From positions 30,900 to 94,899 of the IMG/VR virus record IMGVR_UViG_3300025030_000062: a DNA stretch of 64,000 nucleotides. One strand, 5' to 3'. This DNA comes from a virus. This document shows, in pieces, positions 1 to 9,929 of the stretch (its first letter is position 1; every line of letters begins with the position of its first letter). A program made the translations under genes and the position numbers. Below the pieces are notes generated by a model. It worked only from the letters and a program-made list of their open reading frames with translations, was not told the origin of the DNA and did no database searches.

Positions 1-1
1 T

Positions 2-2890
2 ATTGAAACTTTCCAGTCTTCAATGATCAAAAACGCTGCTGTTATTACCTCTATGGGCGGTGGTGTAGCTGATATTGGTAAAGCTTACCAGGAGAACAAA
101 AAGTACGCCGAAGCTGTTCAGAACGTGCTTGTTAAGATGGATGCTCACACTATAGCATCTTATAAACAACTTCAATTGATGAATGACGCCTTTGTTAATC
201 AAGGTGTGTTCATTGACATTAATAACAAGAAACAACTTCAGGGTTATCAGAACACTGCTAACGCCTTGGCTACTATTTCTGCTGGTATGTCAAACCCTGA
301 TATGCAGTTCAGCCAGGAAATACGCGGCCTGCTGAACGGTGAAGATAAGCCTACTAACATGCTGTTCAGGCAATTGAAGGCCATTGATCCGCTCTTGAAG
401 GATCACTTGGCTGATTGGAAGAAGATTGCTGCTGAAACCGGTAATGCGGGTTACGTGCTTGAGAAGCTTGGGCCGCTGCTTGTTGGTTATGCTGCTGCGT
501 CCGGTGATATTGATTCGCTTTGGACTACTGTTAAATCTACCATGAGCACTATCAGGGATGAAGTGCTGCGTGGTGGATTGAAAGAAGGGTTTGAAGAGAT
601 AGTTGTTCAGATGAAGGAGATTGCTAAGCAAGCAAATGATAACAAAGAAAAGATTCAAGCAATGCTTAAAGATGGCTTCGGTTGGGCTAAAGTAGCAGCA
701 GAGTACTTATGGAATGTGGGCAAAGCGGCTGCTTATCTCGCTGAGCCTGCAATTTGGTTAGGTATATCTGCTGGTATTATTAAAGTAGCTACGTCTATGA
801 CAACGCTTACTTCTGAAATTACTTTAGCTACTGCTGGTTTGAACATATTGGTTGCTGGTTTGATTGCGGCTGCTGCTTATACAGGTAAAGAATATTTTAA
901 AGCTGAAGAAATGGAGTCGCGGCTTAATAATATTAAATCAATGTCGGTTGATGGTACTAAAGGTTCGCTTGCTGCTGGTTTGCAGCGTGAACGAGTAGAT
1001 CGTCTTACTACAACTGATTTAGAAAAGATTCTTAAGTCTAATCCTTTAGCTTCTGATGCAGAAATTGCAGAGTGGGTCAAAGCTGGTGCGATTAAGAAGT
1101 CTTCGTTAGGGGATAAAGGTGACGCTGCTACTATTCTAGGCTCTGTTGGTTTATCTGTAGACCAAAGAGCTATAGAAGCAATGAAAGATGACGCTATTGC
1201 CGCTAAAGCGCCTAAGATTCCTAAAGCGCCGAAAGGCGGCGGTGACGTTACTGATCTTAAAAACAACGCTACATCTGCTGACAATGCATATCTTGCTTAC
1301 TCCAAAGCGTTTGATGAAAGAGTTGCGACGCAAACTGAGATTGCTAACAACAATCTTATTGAGATTAACCGTCAAAGTTACGAATGGGGCTTGATTGACC
1401 TTAAGACTTACTTGAATGAGAAAGCAAGACTTACCGAGTCTTCGCTTCAAGCTGACGTTGAGGCTAAAAGAAGTGAACTTAAAGATGCCGAAACTCATCA
1501 GAAAGAGGCATATTCTAAAGAAATAACTAACAAAAAAGGTGTTAGGAACTTTGACGCTGAAGCTTTAGCACAAACTAAAGCTGATACTAAAGTAGAGCAA
1601 GCTCAAAAGGCGCTTATTGAGGTTGAAGGAAAGCTTGCTGATACTAAGATTAAGAATGCTGATTCTGGAAAGCTTGCTACTATAACTTCTATTCGCGGTT
1701 ATCAGGAAGAACGAATCGCTTTCCTTGAAATGCAGAACGATTTCACAGGTGCTACTGCGATTCGTAAGAAGCTGATGGAAGAAGATGTTCGCAGACTCCA
1801 GATGGTGGCTGATACTTATAGTGAGAATGATGAAATAAGATTAGTTGCTATTGCTGCACTTGCGGCTGCTAAAGCTTTGGATGCTAATGATACCGATGTT
1901 GCTATTTATAAACAGACTGAAGGTTATAAACAGCTTCAGATTCAAATTCTTGAGATGACTGGACAGTATGAAAAAGCTGCTATTGCAAGGCGTGCTTTTG
2001 AACAGTCTAGCCCCACTTACAATAACTTAACACCTGAAGAACAAGCAGAGCGCGATAAGCTTTCCGCTTTTGATGTGTCGCAAGGTCAAGCGAAAGATAA
2101 GCAACGTATTTGGGATAACGCTTCTAAAATGCAATCGGCTTTTGGCGGTGCTAACTACGGCTCTCAGATTGCTGGTATTGATAGCGAATACGATGCAGAA
2201 AGTCAGAAGTTGCGTGATACGTATGCAACACAGCTTATTGACAAGAAAAAGTTCGACGAAGAAATGCTTCAACTTGATAAGCAATACGCGGCTCAGAAAG
2301 CAGCGTTAGGTCTGTCTATTGTTGAAAATTCTTTAAACATCGCAAAGCAAGGTTTTGCTGATAGTAAGGCAATGCAAGTTGTTATCTTAGCAATGGAAAC
2401 TTCAATTGCAATTGCAAGAATAATGATGAATTCTGCTGTTGCTAAGAGCGCAGCAATCGCATCTGCTCAGATGGCTGGTCCTTTAAGTCCTGCAATGGAA
2501 GCTGCTGCGATATCGCGTATTAGTGCTTACGAAGCAATGTCAATCGGCTTAGTTATGGCCGGTGGCGCGATCCAGGGAATGCAAATCGCAGGAGGCCGCG
2601 CCAACGGTGGATCGGTAATCGCGGGTCAAACTTACGTTGTCAACGAAAATCGTGCGTCTCAGGGTCCAGAATACTTTACTCCCGGTGTAAATGGTGTTAT
2701 AACACCGGCTAGCAAGCTTGGTGGCTCTACTTACGCGCCGGTTTATAACATTGATGCTCGTAACTCTACATTAAATGAGCAACAGATTACTTCAATAGTT
2801 AAAAGAGCGAACGAAACAACCAAAGCTGAAATACTTAATTCAATGAATCGTGGTGGAGAGTTTGCACTTGCTTCAGGGAGGGTACGTTGA
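2..2890 (+). CDS. Tail tape measure protein (5' end outside the window)
   Basis: The reading frame is open from base 2, so the gene is cut by the window edge; the first internal ATG is at 23. At least 955 residues are visible. Tape measure proteins fill the tail tube during assembly, set tail length, and help DNA entry. Seen here: hydrophobic segments around residues 235-295, long Ala/Lys/Glu-rich probably coiled-coil stretches (about 430-800), and a C-terminal region with GGRANGGSVIAGQTYVVNEN followed by PEYFTPG, the usual end of lambda-like tape measures. It is the largest gene before the minor tail genes, as expected, and its TGA overlaps the TTG start of the next gene. Confidence 0.92.
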   Translation: METFQSSMIKNAAVITSMGGGVADIGKAYQENKKYAEAVQNVLVKMDAHTIASYKQLQLMNDAFVNQGVFIDINNKKQLQGYQNTANALATISAGMSNPDMQFSQEIRGLLNGEDKPTNMLFRQLKAIDPLLKDHLADWKKIAAETGNAGYVLEKLGPLLVGYAAASGDIDSLWTTVKSTMSTIRDEVLRGGLKEGFEEIVVQMKEIAKQANDNKEKIQAMLKDGFGWAKVAAEYLWNVGKAAAYLAEPAIWLGISAGIIKVATSMTTLTSEITLATAGLNILVAGLIAAAAYTGKEYFKAEEMESRLNNIKSMSVDGTKGSLAAGLQRERVDRLTTTDLEKILKSNPLASDAEIAEWVKAGAIKKSSLGDKGDAATILGSVGLSVDQRAIEAMKDDAIAAKAPKIPKAPKGGGDVTDLKNNATSADNAYLAYSKAFDERVATQTEIANNNLIEINRQSYEWGLIDLKTYLNEKARLTESSLQADVEAKRSELKDAETHQKEAYSKEITNKKGVRNFDAEALAQTKADTKVEQAQKALIEVEGKLADTKIKNADSGKLATITSIRGYQEERIAFLEMQNDFTGATAIRKKLMEEDVRRLQMVADTYSENDEIRLVAIAALAAAKALDANDTDVAIYKQTEGYKQLQIQILEMTGQYEKAAIARRAFEQSSPTYNNLTPEEQAERDKLSAFDVSQGQAKDKQRIWDNASKMQSAFGGANYGSQIAGIDSEYDAESQKLRDTYATQLIDKKKFDEEMLQLDKQYAAQKAALGLSIVENSLNIAKQGFADSKAMQVVILAMETSIAIARIMMNSAVAKSAAIASAQMAGPLSPAMEAAAISRISAYEAMSIGLVMAGGAIQGMQIAGGRANGGSVIAGQTYVVNENRASQGPEYFTPGVNGVITPASKLGGSTYAPVYNIDARNSTLNEQQITSIVKRANETTKAEILNSMNRGGEFALASGRVR

Positions 2891-3495
2891 CCATACTAAG
2901 TTTGCCCACATTTAGTAGAACAGCACCGTCCTTTCAGACATTTTCATTGATGCCTAATACGGCTAGTTTCACTTCTCCGCTCAACGGTGCAGTTCAGACT
3001 TCTGAACTTCCTGGTGCAAGGTGGGTGTCAACATTTGGTTGGAATGGTTTGACTGATTTAGATGTTCGTATTTTGAAAGCATGGCTCAACAAGCTCTCAG
3101 GGCGAGCAGGCCGCTTCTACCTCACCGACTATACGCACAAAACACCGTCAGGAACGGCCCAAGGTTCGCCTGTAGTCAACGGGGCGAGCCAGACAGGTCG
3201 TACCCTTGTCACGTCAGGATGGACGCCAAATCAGACCGCCTTGCTCCTTCCTGGCGATTATTTTAGTGTTGGCTCTCAGCTTTGCGTGATTACCGAAACT
3301 GCTTCGGCTGACGGTAGTGGTAATGCTACGCTGACTTTTGAACCTCCGCTTAGGTTAAGTCCTAGCAATGCGCTTACTGTCGTAACCGCTTCCCCTAAAT
3401 GTATAATGATGCTTGAAGATGATAAACAAGACAACTTTCCGTTTCAGGAAAAGAATAACTCTTCCGTCTCAATCAAATGCTTGGAGATGTTCTAA
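2887..3495 (+). CDS. Minor tail (distal tail-like) protein
   Basis: A 202-residue protein directly after the tape measure, the position of the first tail-tip proteins in siphoviruses. The TTG start at 2887 overlaps the upstream TGA and follows an AGGGAGGG ribosome binding site; an ATG at 2949 is the alternative but has a weaker site. The middle part (GRFYLTDYTHKTP followed by several short beta strands) resembles tail proteins that join the tail tube to the tip. No catalytic motif is visible. The role comes mainly from gene order. Confidence 0.72.
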   Translation: MTILSLPTFSRTAPSFQTFSLMPNTASFTSPLNGAVQTSELPGARWVSTFGWNGLTDLDVRILKAWLNKLSGRAGRFYLTDYTHKTPSGTAQGSPVVNGASQTGRTLVTSGWTPNQTALLLPGDYFSVGSQLCVITETASADGSGNATLTFEPPLRLSPSNALTVVTASPKCIMMLEDDKQDNFPFQEKNNSSVSIKCLEMF

Positions 3496-4578
3496 GTGCG
3501 AAGCTTAACTGCATCAGCGAAAAACGCATTTTCACAACTGAACTTTCCATCTTTGGCTCTAGTTGAACTAGACTTTGCTGATGGGTTTGTGAGAGTTTGT
3601 AATGCTGCTTATACTTTTAATTGGGATTCGAAGGGCAATTTAATTACAGATACTGAAGCTCTTTCTTCTCATACTTTATATACGGTAGGTTTGTCGTCTG
3701 AAATAACTGATTTAGGTTCTAGTATTTCAAACGGCGTTGCTCATGTTTATTTTTCTCGTACCGGTACAAGCGGCTCTGATCGAAGAATAAGAACATCAAA
3801 TGGAAGTTATTCTATATCAGTTGATAAGACTCAAGTTTCCACGCTCACATTTGATTTTAAACAAGTACAGGGTTTTGTTGATTTTTATGCACTAGGTTCT
3901 GCTGTTGACGATCAAGCTAATTCACACTCCCGAATTTTTACGATTGCTTCAAACGGAACAATAACCGCTTATTCAGGGTGCTTGATTTCGGATCAAATTG
4001 TTCTTGAAAATGGATTTACACGCATTTCTGTGAAGATTCCAGCTTCTTTTTGGACAGGTTCGGGTGCAACTTTTTATATTTTTGTAGGTGGTGGTTGGAC
4101 TACTGTTGAGACAAAAGAATATTACTACACTAATCCGACGTTTGTTCAAGACGGAACTCAGTGGCTCGGTATCGGTACGCTAGGTTCAATTGAAGCAATT
4201 ACTGAAGGAACTGCGTTACAAATGTACGGTTGTCAATTAACTCTTTCTGGTATTCCTCCTGAAGTTATCAGTGAGGCATTTACCCAAACTTATCAGGGCC
4301 GTTCTGCTACAATCTGGCTTGCACCTTTGACCGAAGATTATGTTATAATTGCCGATCCTGTTGTAGTGTTCAAAGGTAGAATGGATACAATGGATATTGC
4401 TTTAGGTGAGACTTGTACTGTAACCGTTAGTGTTGAAAGTCGCCTTGTTGATTGGGAGCGTCCTAGAATTAGACGTTTTAACGATGAAGATCAGCGTAGC
4501 GAATATCCGAATGATCGTGGATTTAGATATGTTGATCAGATGATACAGAAAGATTTGAAATGGAACCGGAGTAATTAA
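3496..4578 (+). CDS. Minor tail protein with an inserted carbohydrate-binding-like domain
   Basis: GTG start one base after the previous stop; 360 residues. The two ends (FVRVCNAAYTFNWD near residue 35, then WLGIGTLGSIEAITEG and YQGRSATIWLAPLT near 225-275) read as one tail-tip domain of about 200 residues, normally continuous in related phages. Here roughly residues 50-220 are inserted between them. The insert is Ser/Thr/Gly-rich and has the pattern of a jelly-roll carbohydrate-binding module. Probably a virion tail-tip protein whose insert decorates the surface and contacts host glycans. The tail assignment is good; the role of the insert is inference. Confidence 0.7.
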   Translation: MRSLTASAKNAFSQLNFPSLALVELDFADGFVRVCNAAYTFNWDSKGNLITDTEALSSHTLYTVGLSSEITDLGSSISNGVAHVYFSRTGTSGSDRRIRTSNGSYSISVDKTQVSTLTFDFKQVQGFVDFYALGSAVDDQANSHSRIFTIASNGTITAYSGCLISDQIVLENGFTRISVKIPASFWTGSGATFYIFVGGGWTTVETKEYYYTNPTFVQDGTQWLGIGTLGSIEAITEGTALQMYGCQLTLSGIPPEVISEAFTQTYQGRSATIWLAPLTEDYVIIADPVVVFKGRMDTMDIALGETCTVTVSVESRLVDWERPRIRRFNDEDQRSEYPNDRGFRYVDQMIQKDLKWNRSN

Positions 4579-4983
4579 ATGAGACATCAAGATTGGCCTA
4601 AAAGGTTTAATGCTTTGGTTCAATCAGCTTCAAACAGGCCTTTTGTGTGGGGAAAACACGATTGCTGCTTGTTTGCAGCTGATGTTGTTTATGAATTAAC
4701 TGGTATTGATCATGCTCAGTTTTTGCGCGGTAGATATAAAACTCATCTAGGTGCAGCCAGAATTGTAAAGAAACTAGGTGGTGTTAAAGCTATTGCTGTA
4801 AATGCTCTAGGTGATGAAATTCAGCCGTTGTTAGCCCAAAGAGGTGACATTGTGCTTATAAAAACTAAAGAGTTTGGTGATACTTTGGCTGTGTGTGCCG
4901 GTGAATACTGCCTTGCACCTGGATATGATGGCTTAGCTAAGGTTTCTATTAAAGAAGCTGTTGATGCGTGGAGGGTTGTTTAA
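4579..4983 (+). CDS. NlpC/P60-like tail assembly protein (DUF6950-like)
   Basis: 134 residues, ATG start. The motif PFVWGKHDCCLFAADVV (residues about 21-37) is the Cys-centred active-site region typical of small NlpC/P60-like tail proteins that sit just before protein J. A GD-containing strand follows (AQRGDIVLI). Such proteins may cut peptidoglycan cross-bridges or act in tip assembly. The gene is translationally coupled: its TAA overlaps the ATG of the next gene (TAATG), and the GGAGGG ribosome binding site of that gene lies inside this one. Confidence 0.75.
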   Translation: MRHQDWPKRFNALVQSASNRPFVWGKHDCCLFAADVVYELTGIDHAQFLRGRYKTHLGAARIVKKLGGVKAIAVNALGDEIQPLLAQRGDIVLIKTKEFGDTLAVCAGEYCLAPGYDGLAKVSIKEAVDAWRVV

Positions 4984-7900
4984 TGCCTCCTTTAGCGGCG
5001 GCTGTTGCTGCTTATCTATCAGTTTCTACAGCAATGGCATATATGGTAATAGTCAGTGCTGTTCTGACGCTAGCCTCTGTAGCTTACTCAGCTTATATGA
5101 TGGCTACAATGGAAGCGCCTGCTCAACCTGACGCTTCTAAACGCTTGCAAACTGTGCGTTCATCTGTACAGCCTCATAGGGTTATCTACGGCGAGTGCAT
5201 GACAAGCGGGGTGCTCGTCTATGCTCAGACTCATTCAATTGATCCTTCTACTGGCGAACTGGACAACGAAGGTGAGAACAAATACATATCACTAGTTGTT
5301 GCTTTTACTGGTCATGAAGTTGAAGAAATAAAAGAAGTTTGGTTTAACGATAAAATTTCTTCAGATTCTGTGTTCATTAAACATGTTAATGCTGTTCCGG
5401 CTGAAGGATATTTTGTAGGAGGTAGTGATTCTGATCCTATAGGAACTTTTGTCGAAACTAAAGCCGCTATTCCTGAACACGATGAAGTTTACGCTACTGT
5501 TTTCAAATACACTGGTACTGCAACTCAAGAAGCAAATGATTTTCTTATAAGTCTTCCGGCTAAACCTTCTAATATTGTTTCTAAAAACCCAACGTCAGGT
5601 TTAAATGATCTAGTTATTAATAATTTTGATGGTTCTCCTTTAGGTCCTTATAATCAGCAAGGAATGTGTTCTATAACTTTAACTGTTACTGATACAGACC
5701 CTTCAGGCGATACAGTTAGTTGGGTTCAAGATATCTATACTTCAGAAGGACTGGTAGCAAATAACGCTTCTGGTACGTTTGTAATGCCTGGACCTGATAC
5801 AGCAATTTCATTGGCTAATGGAATTGTTTTATGGTTCGGTTCTTATGACGGTAGCGGAAACGGCATTAGAAACAATACAGGTCACAGTATCGGTCAAATT
5901 TGGGAAATTCGAGCCTTTGACGGCGCTCCTTGGACTTCGGAATGCAGATTACAAGGAAGATCGTATGTTGTCGCTACTTTGGAGTACAGTGATAAAGCAT
6001 TTCCTACAGGCTTGCCTAATATCAAAGCTTTGATAAAAGGTAACAATCAAATTTATGATCCTCGTACTGATACAACAGGTTATAGTGACAATTGGGCTTT
6101 GTGCGTTCGTGATTATCTTACAAAACCTTATGGTTTAAATGCGCCTGTTTCTGATATTAATGAAACAACTGCTATTGCAGCGGCTAACATTTGTGATGAA
6201 TCTATTGAACTTGCTAATAGCGGTAGTCAGAATCGTTATACTATAAACGGTTCATTCACTTTAGATAAAACGCCTACCTCTATCATGAACGAGATTTTAG
6301 CTACTGCTTACGGGGCTATTACTTGGACGCAAGGACAGTACAGAATCCTTCCAGCAGCGTTTTACGCGCCTGATTTGACGTTTCATGGCATGAATGCCAG
6401 CGTACCAGGGCTGACTGAATCTGATCTAAGAGGGCAACTTAAGGTTCGTCCTGCGCCGTCATTGAAAGATAAATTTAATGCCGTTAAAGGAACTTACGTT
6501 TCGCCTGAAACTTGGCAAATGGTGGACTTTCCTAAAGTTGGCAATGAGTTTTATCAGGATCAAGACGGTTATGAAATAGTAAAAGATGTTCAACTTACTT
6601 ACGTTACCAATTCTGTTAGAGCGCAGCGTATTGCTAAAATAATGCTTGAGAAAAGCAGACAAGGAATAATGGTTGATTTCCCTGCTAAATGGTCTGCATT
6701 TCCTTTAGCGGTGGGCGACGTTGTTCCTATTACCATTGCAAAACTCGGTTGGGATCAAAAGCTTTTTACTATAAGAGACTGGAAAATGCATTCTGAAGGA
6801 GGCGTTGACCTTAGTTTACAGGAAGAAGCTGAAGAGTGCTATGATTGGAATTTTGGCGAGGAAACAACTACTGATTTAGCGCAAGATACCTTATTGCCCG
6901 ATCCTAGATACGTTTCATTAGTTACAGGATTGGTGGTAGGAGAAGAGTTATACGCTACCAATGTGGGCAGCATTGTTAAGTCTCGTGTAATTTTAACTTG
7001 GAACAACATGGGACTTAGACAATACGAAGCTAATTACAAACCTTCTAATAATACTATTTGGACTCCACTTCCTTTAACTTTGGATACAACTTGTGTTGTT
7101 GATGATACGATTCCCGGAACTTATAATTTTAGAGTTAGAGGAATGAACTTTTTAGGCGTATGGGGTGATTGGTCAACTATTAGTTATTTGGTGAAAGGCA
7201 AACTTGCTCCACCTCCTAATGTTGATAGCTTTTTGATCACACCTCAACAAGACGGTACTAGAACACTAAGTTGGCTGATGCATAACGCTCCTTTAGACTT
7301 GGCTGGTTGGAGAATTAAGTTTAGACGTGGCACTGATGCTGGTTTGTGGTCTACTATGACTGCTTTGCATAGCGGTTTGCTGATATCTTCTCCTTTTGAA
7401 AGTAATCAATTGTCGGCAGGTGATTATGTTTTCGGCATTGTTGCTGTTGATACAACTGGTAACGAATCACTAAATCCGCTCTATATTCAAACTACGCTTC
7501 CTGATCCCCGAATGACAAATGTGTGGACATCATCTTTGAATATGGATGGAGATTGGCCTGGAATAAAGATAAACTGTTATGTAAATAGTGAAGGTGCTTT
7601 AGAAGCAAACGATATTTCTTCTTGGAATACAATACCTGCAACCTGGGCTGAATGGACTAGATGGAATTGGAATTCTTTTACAAGCTTTGTTTATGAAACT
7701 TCGTCTATAGATTTAGGTCATTCTTTATATTTTACACCTCAAGTCACAGCCTTTGGAGTAGGAAATATAACAATAGAAATGATTACTTCTTTGGACAATT
7801 CTTCTTGGAATAGTTGGAGTGTTTTAGAAAAAACGCAAGCTCGCTATGTTAAGTTTAAAGCGTCTGTAATTAGCAATGACGCTGAGTTATTTATTAACTT

Positions 7901-8717
7901 ATTTGCAAATTCAAGAGAATTTAACAACGCAACTTGGGCCAAAGCGCGCAGCTCTATTACGACCAATGCCGCTACCGCTCCTGACGGTACTGTTACCGCT
8001 GAAAAGCTAATTGCTGATACACAAGTAGAGCTTGCACATCATGTAAATCAGAGTGTTTCAGTCACTGCTGGAACATCGTACATTTTGGATGTGTGTGCAA
8101 AAGCCGGAGAATATCAGTATTTAGCGTTGCAGTTTTTGAACACTAACGGAGCATACGCAGGCAGTTTGGCTTATTTTGATTTATTGGCAGGAACGTTCAC
8201 AAACTCTTCGTGTGATGCAGCGGGAATTGAGAATTTAGGTGACGGATGGTATCGCTGTTGGGCATCAGAAACAGCGATAGCAACCGTATCCGGTCTTCAC
8301 TTGATAATGGTATGTAAGGATTATGCTGATGTATCTTTTACTGGCGACGGTACATCCGGGATATTTATATGGAACGGTCAACTACAAGTAAAACCATCTT
8401 CTGTTAGTACAACCAATCTGATAAATCTGTCTGAACTATCTGCGTACTTGATAGTAAAGCCGGTAATTGAAGAAGTTAACGATTTACCAACATCAAGTTT
8501 GACTGGTTCGTATCGTATTGGAACCGGTGATGTTAGAATTCCTCTAACTGGTGATTATGATATCTTGAATCAGGTAAGTGTTACACTGCAAAATGTTGGG
8601 CCTGGGTGGAGTTGGCAGTTAATTGACAAAGATACGACATTAGGACCGCGGATTAAGATATTTGACGGACTTGCTGCTGCGGACTGTAATATCGATGCTT
8701 ATATTAAAGGGGTTTGA
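4983..8717 (+). CDS. Tail tip / host specificity protein J-like
   Basis: 1244 residues from ATG 4983; an in-frame GTG at 4968 is less likely because the GGAGGG site fits the ATG. A hydrophobic N-terminus (residues 5-45) is followed by a long central region like phage tip attachment proteins (TVRSSVQPHRVIYGE; then the SAFPLAVGDVVPITIAKLGW region), two fibronectin type III-like domains (about 665-850, with APPPNVDSF) and, near 980-1150, a carbohydrate-binding-like module (NATWAKARSSITTNAATAP). It should form the central tip and help recognise the host surface. The C-terminal modules are probably host-range determinants. Confidence 0.87.
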   Translation: MPPLAAAVAAYLSVSTAMAYMVIVSAVLTLASVAYSAYMMATMEAPAQPDASKRLQTVRSSVQPHRVIYGECMTSGVLVYAQTHSIDPSTGELDNEGENKYISLVVAFTGHEVEEIKEVWFNDKISSDSVFIKHVNAVPAEGYFVGGSDSDPIGTFVETKAAIPEHDEVYATVFKYTGTATQEANDFLISLPAKPSNIVSKNPTSGLNDLVINNFDGSPLGPYNQQGMCSITLTVTDTDPSGDTVSWVQDIYTSEGLVANNASGTFVMPGPDTAISLANGIVLWFGSYDGSGNGIRNNTGHSIGQIWEIRAFDGAPWTSECRLQGRSYVVATLEYSDKAFPTGLPNIKALIKGNNQIYDPRTDTTGYSDNWALCVRDYLTKPYGLNAPVSDINETTAIAAANICDESIELANSGSQNRYTINGSFTLDKTPTSIMNEILATAYGAITWTQGQYRILPAAFYAPDLTFHGMNASVPGLTESDLRGQLKVRPAPSLKDKFNAVKGTYVSPETWQMVDFPKVGNEFYQDQDGYEIVKDVQLTYVTNSVRAQRIAKIMLEKSRQGIMVDFPAKWSAFPLAVGDVVPITIAKLGWDQKLFTIRDWKMHSEGGVDLSLQEEAEECYDWNFGEETTTDLAQDTLLPDPRYVSLVTGLVVGEELYATNVGSIVKSRVILTWNNMGLRQYEANYKPSNNTIWTPLPLTLDTTCVVDDTIPGTYNFRVRGMNFLGVWGDWSTISYLVKGKLAPPPNVDSFLITPQQDGTRTLSWLMHNAPLDLAGWRIKFRRGTDAGLWSTMTALHSGLLISSPFESNQLSAGDYVFGIVAVDTTGNESLNPLYIQTTLPDPRMTNVWTSSLNMDGDWPGIKINCYVNSEGALEANDISSWNTIPATWAEWTRWNWNSFTSFVYETSSIDLGHSLYFTPQVTAFGVGNITIEMITSLDNSSWNSWSVLEKTQARYVKFKASVISNDAELFINLFANSREFNNATWAKARSSITTNAATAPDGTVTAEKLIADTQVELAHHVNQSVSVTAGTSYILDVCAKAGEYQYLALQFLNTNGAYAGSLAYFDLLAGTFTNSSCDAAGIENLGDGWYRCWASETAIATVSGLHLIMVCKDYADVSFTGDGTSGIFIWNGQLQVKPSSVSTTNLINLSELSAYLIVKPVIEEVNDLPTSSLTGSYRIGTGDVRIPLTGDYDILNQVSVTLQNVGPGWSWQLIDKDTTLGPRIKIFDGLAAADCNIDAYIKGV

Positions 8718-9919
8718 TGATGGAAGAACTTAATATAGGAACAGTTGAAGGGGATGGAACAGGTGATACTTTTTACGATTTGATGCTGAAAACTAAGGAT
8801 AACTTTGTTGAAATAGCTAATGATTTAAACGGTATTGTGAATGTTCGTAATTTTGGTGCAGTATGTAATGGAGTGACCGATGATACTACTGCGGTGCAAG
8901 ATGCTTTAGATGCATCGTTGTACGTGTTAATTTCAGGATGGTGTAAGATTTCAGCTTCTCTCACATTGCGTGAAGGTCATCGTATTTTTGGGATTTGCCC
9001 GTTAACTTCAGGATTTATAAAAACTAATTTTAACGGCCCTGTGTTGTTAGGTGTTGATACAGATTGGGTTTATCTTGCTGATTTTGGGATAGACGGTCCT
9101 GGTCAGTGGACTGGAACCGGAAATAAAGGTATTGATATTCATGTTAACTCCCAAGAAATATTAACTAACCTAACTGTTAGAAATGTTCATCTTAGATATC
9201 TTAATGACATATCGCTGTACGTAGGCACTGGGGCTTTTTGTACTTATGACCAAGTTAAAGTTTTTCAGGGCGGTTATGCTGGGATTTATATAGATGGTGG
9301 CGATGGTCATACTTTCATTAGTCCAAGTGTGCGAGACATTATTTTGGGAGTTTATTTACATGGGCCTACGACTGTTAACGTAATCGGTGCTTATGTAGAA
9401 CAAGCAGGGTTAGGTTTTTGGTTGGATGGTGCTAATGCTGTTACGATAAGCGGAAGTGGTGTAGAGGCGAATATTAATAGGTCTACTGACTTCCCTGGTA
9501 GAAGTTATCGAATCTCCGGTGGGGAAGGCAACAGTATTATTTCAGGTATGTCAAGGCAGGACACTATTGGTGCAGCAGCTGCTGCAAATGCTCAACACTT
9601 ATTGATTGATGATAATGCTTCACGAACTACTATATTAAGTTTTCGCAAGGTTAATTCTGCTACATACATCCCTACTACAGAAGTCGATGTTTCGGGAGCT
9701 TTAGATACTGTTTTAATGGGGCCTCATAATTTTGATCCTTCAAAGGTCGTAGGCGGGGCAAAGTTTGGTGATTATGGCACTACAGCTTTTCCTCCATCAT
9801 CAACAACTCCTGTTTTAAATGGTCAGATGGTTTTTGAATTAACCTCTAACACTTCGTTGACGATAAAAGTAAAAGGTTCGGATAGCGTAGTAAGATCGAC
9901 AATTCTAACTTTGTCTTAA
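8717..9919 (+). CDS. Tailspike/tail fibre with pectate-lyase-like beta-helix
   Basis: 400 residues; the ATG at 8717 overlaps the preceding TGA (TGATG), and a TTG and a second ATG are adjacent. The sequence NVRNFGAVCNGVTDDTTAVQDAL (read in two parts around residue 43) is the hallmark entry strand of the pectate_lyase_3 fold of tailspikes. Repeated short strands with Asn/Gly turns follow (about 90-290), then a small C-terminal beta domain. It probably binds or degrades capsular or O-antigen polysaccharide. No catalytic residues can be assigned by eye. Confidence 0.8.
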   Translation: MMEELNIGTVEGDGTGDTFYDLMLKTKDNFVEIANDLNGIVNVRNFGAVCNGVTDDTTAVQDALDASLYVLISGWCKISASLTLREGHRIFGICPLTSGFIKTNFNGPVLLGVDTDWVYLADFGIDGPGQWTGTGNKGIDIHVNSQEILTNLTVRNVHLRYLNDISLYVGTGAFCTYDQVKVFQGGYAGIYIDGGDGHTFISPSVRDIILGVYLHGPTTVNVIGAYVEQAGLGFWLDGANAVTISGSGVEANINRSTDFPGRSYRISGGEGNSIISGMSRQDTIGAAAAANAQHLLIDDNASRTTILSFRKVNSATYIPTTEVDVSGALDTVLMGPHNFDPSKVVGGAKFGDYGTTAFPPSSTTPVLNGQMVFELTSNTSLTIKVKGSDSVVRSTILTLS

Positions 9920-9929
9920 GGAGAATAAA

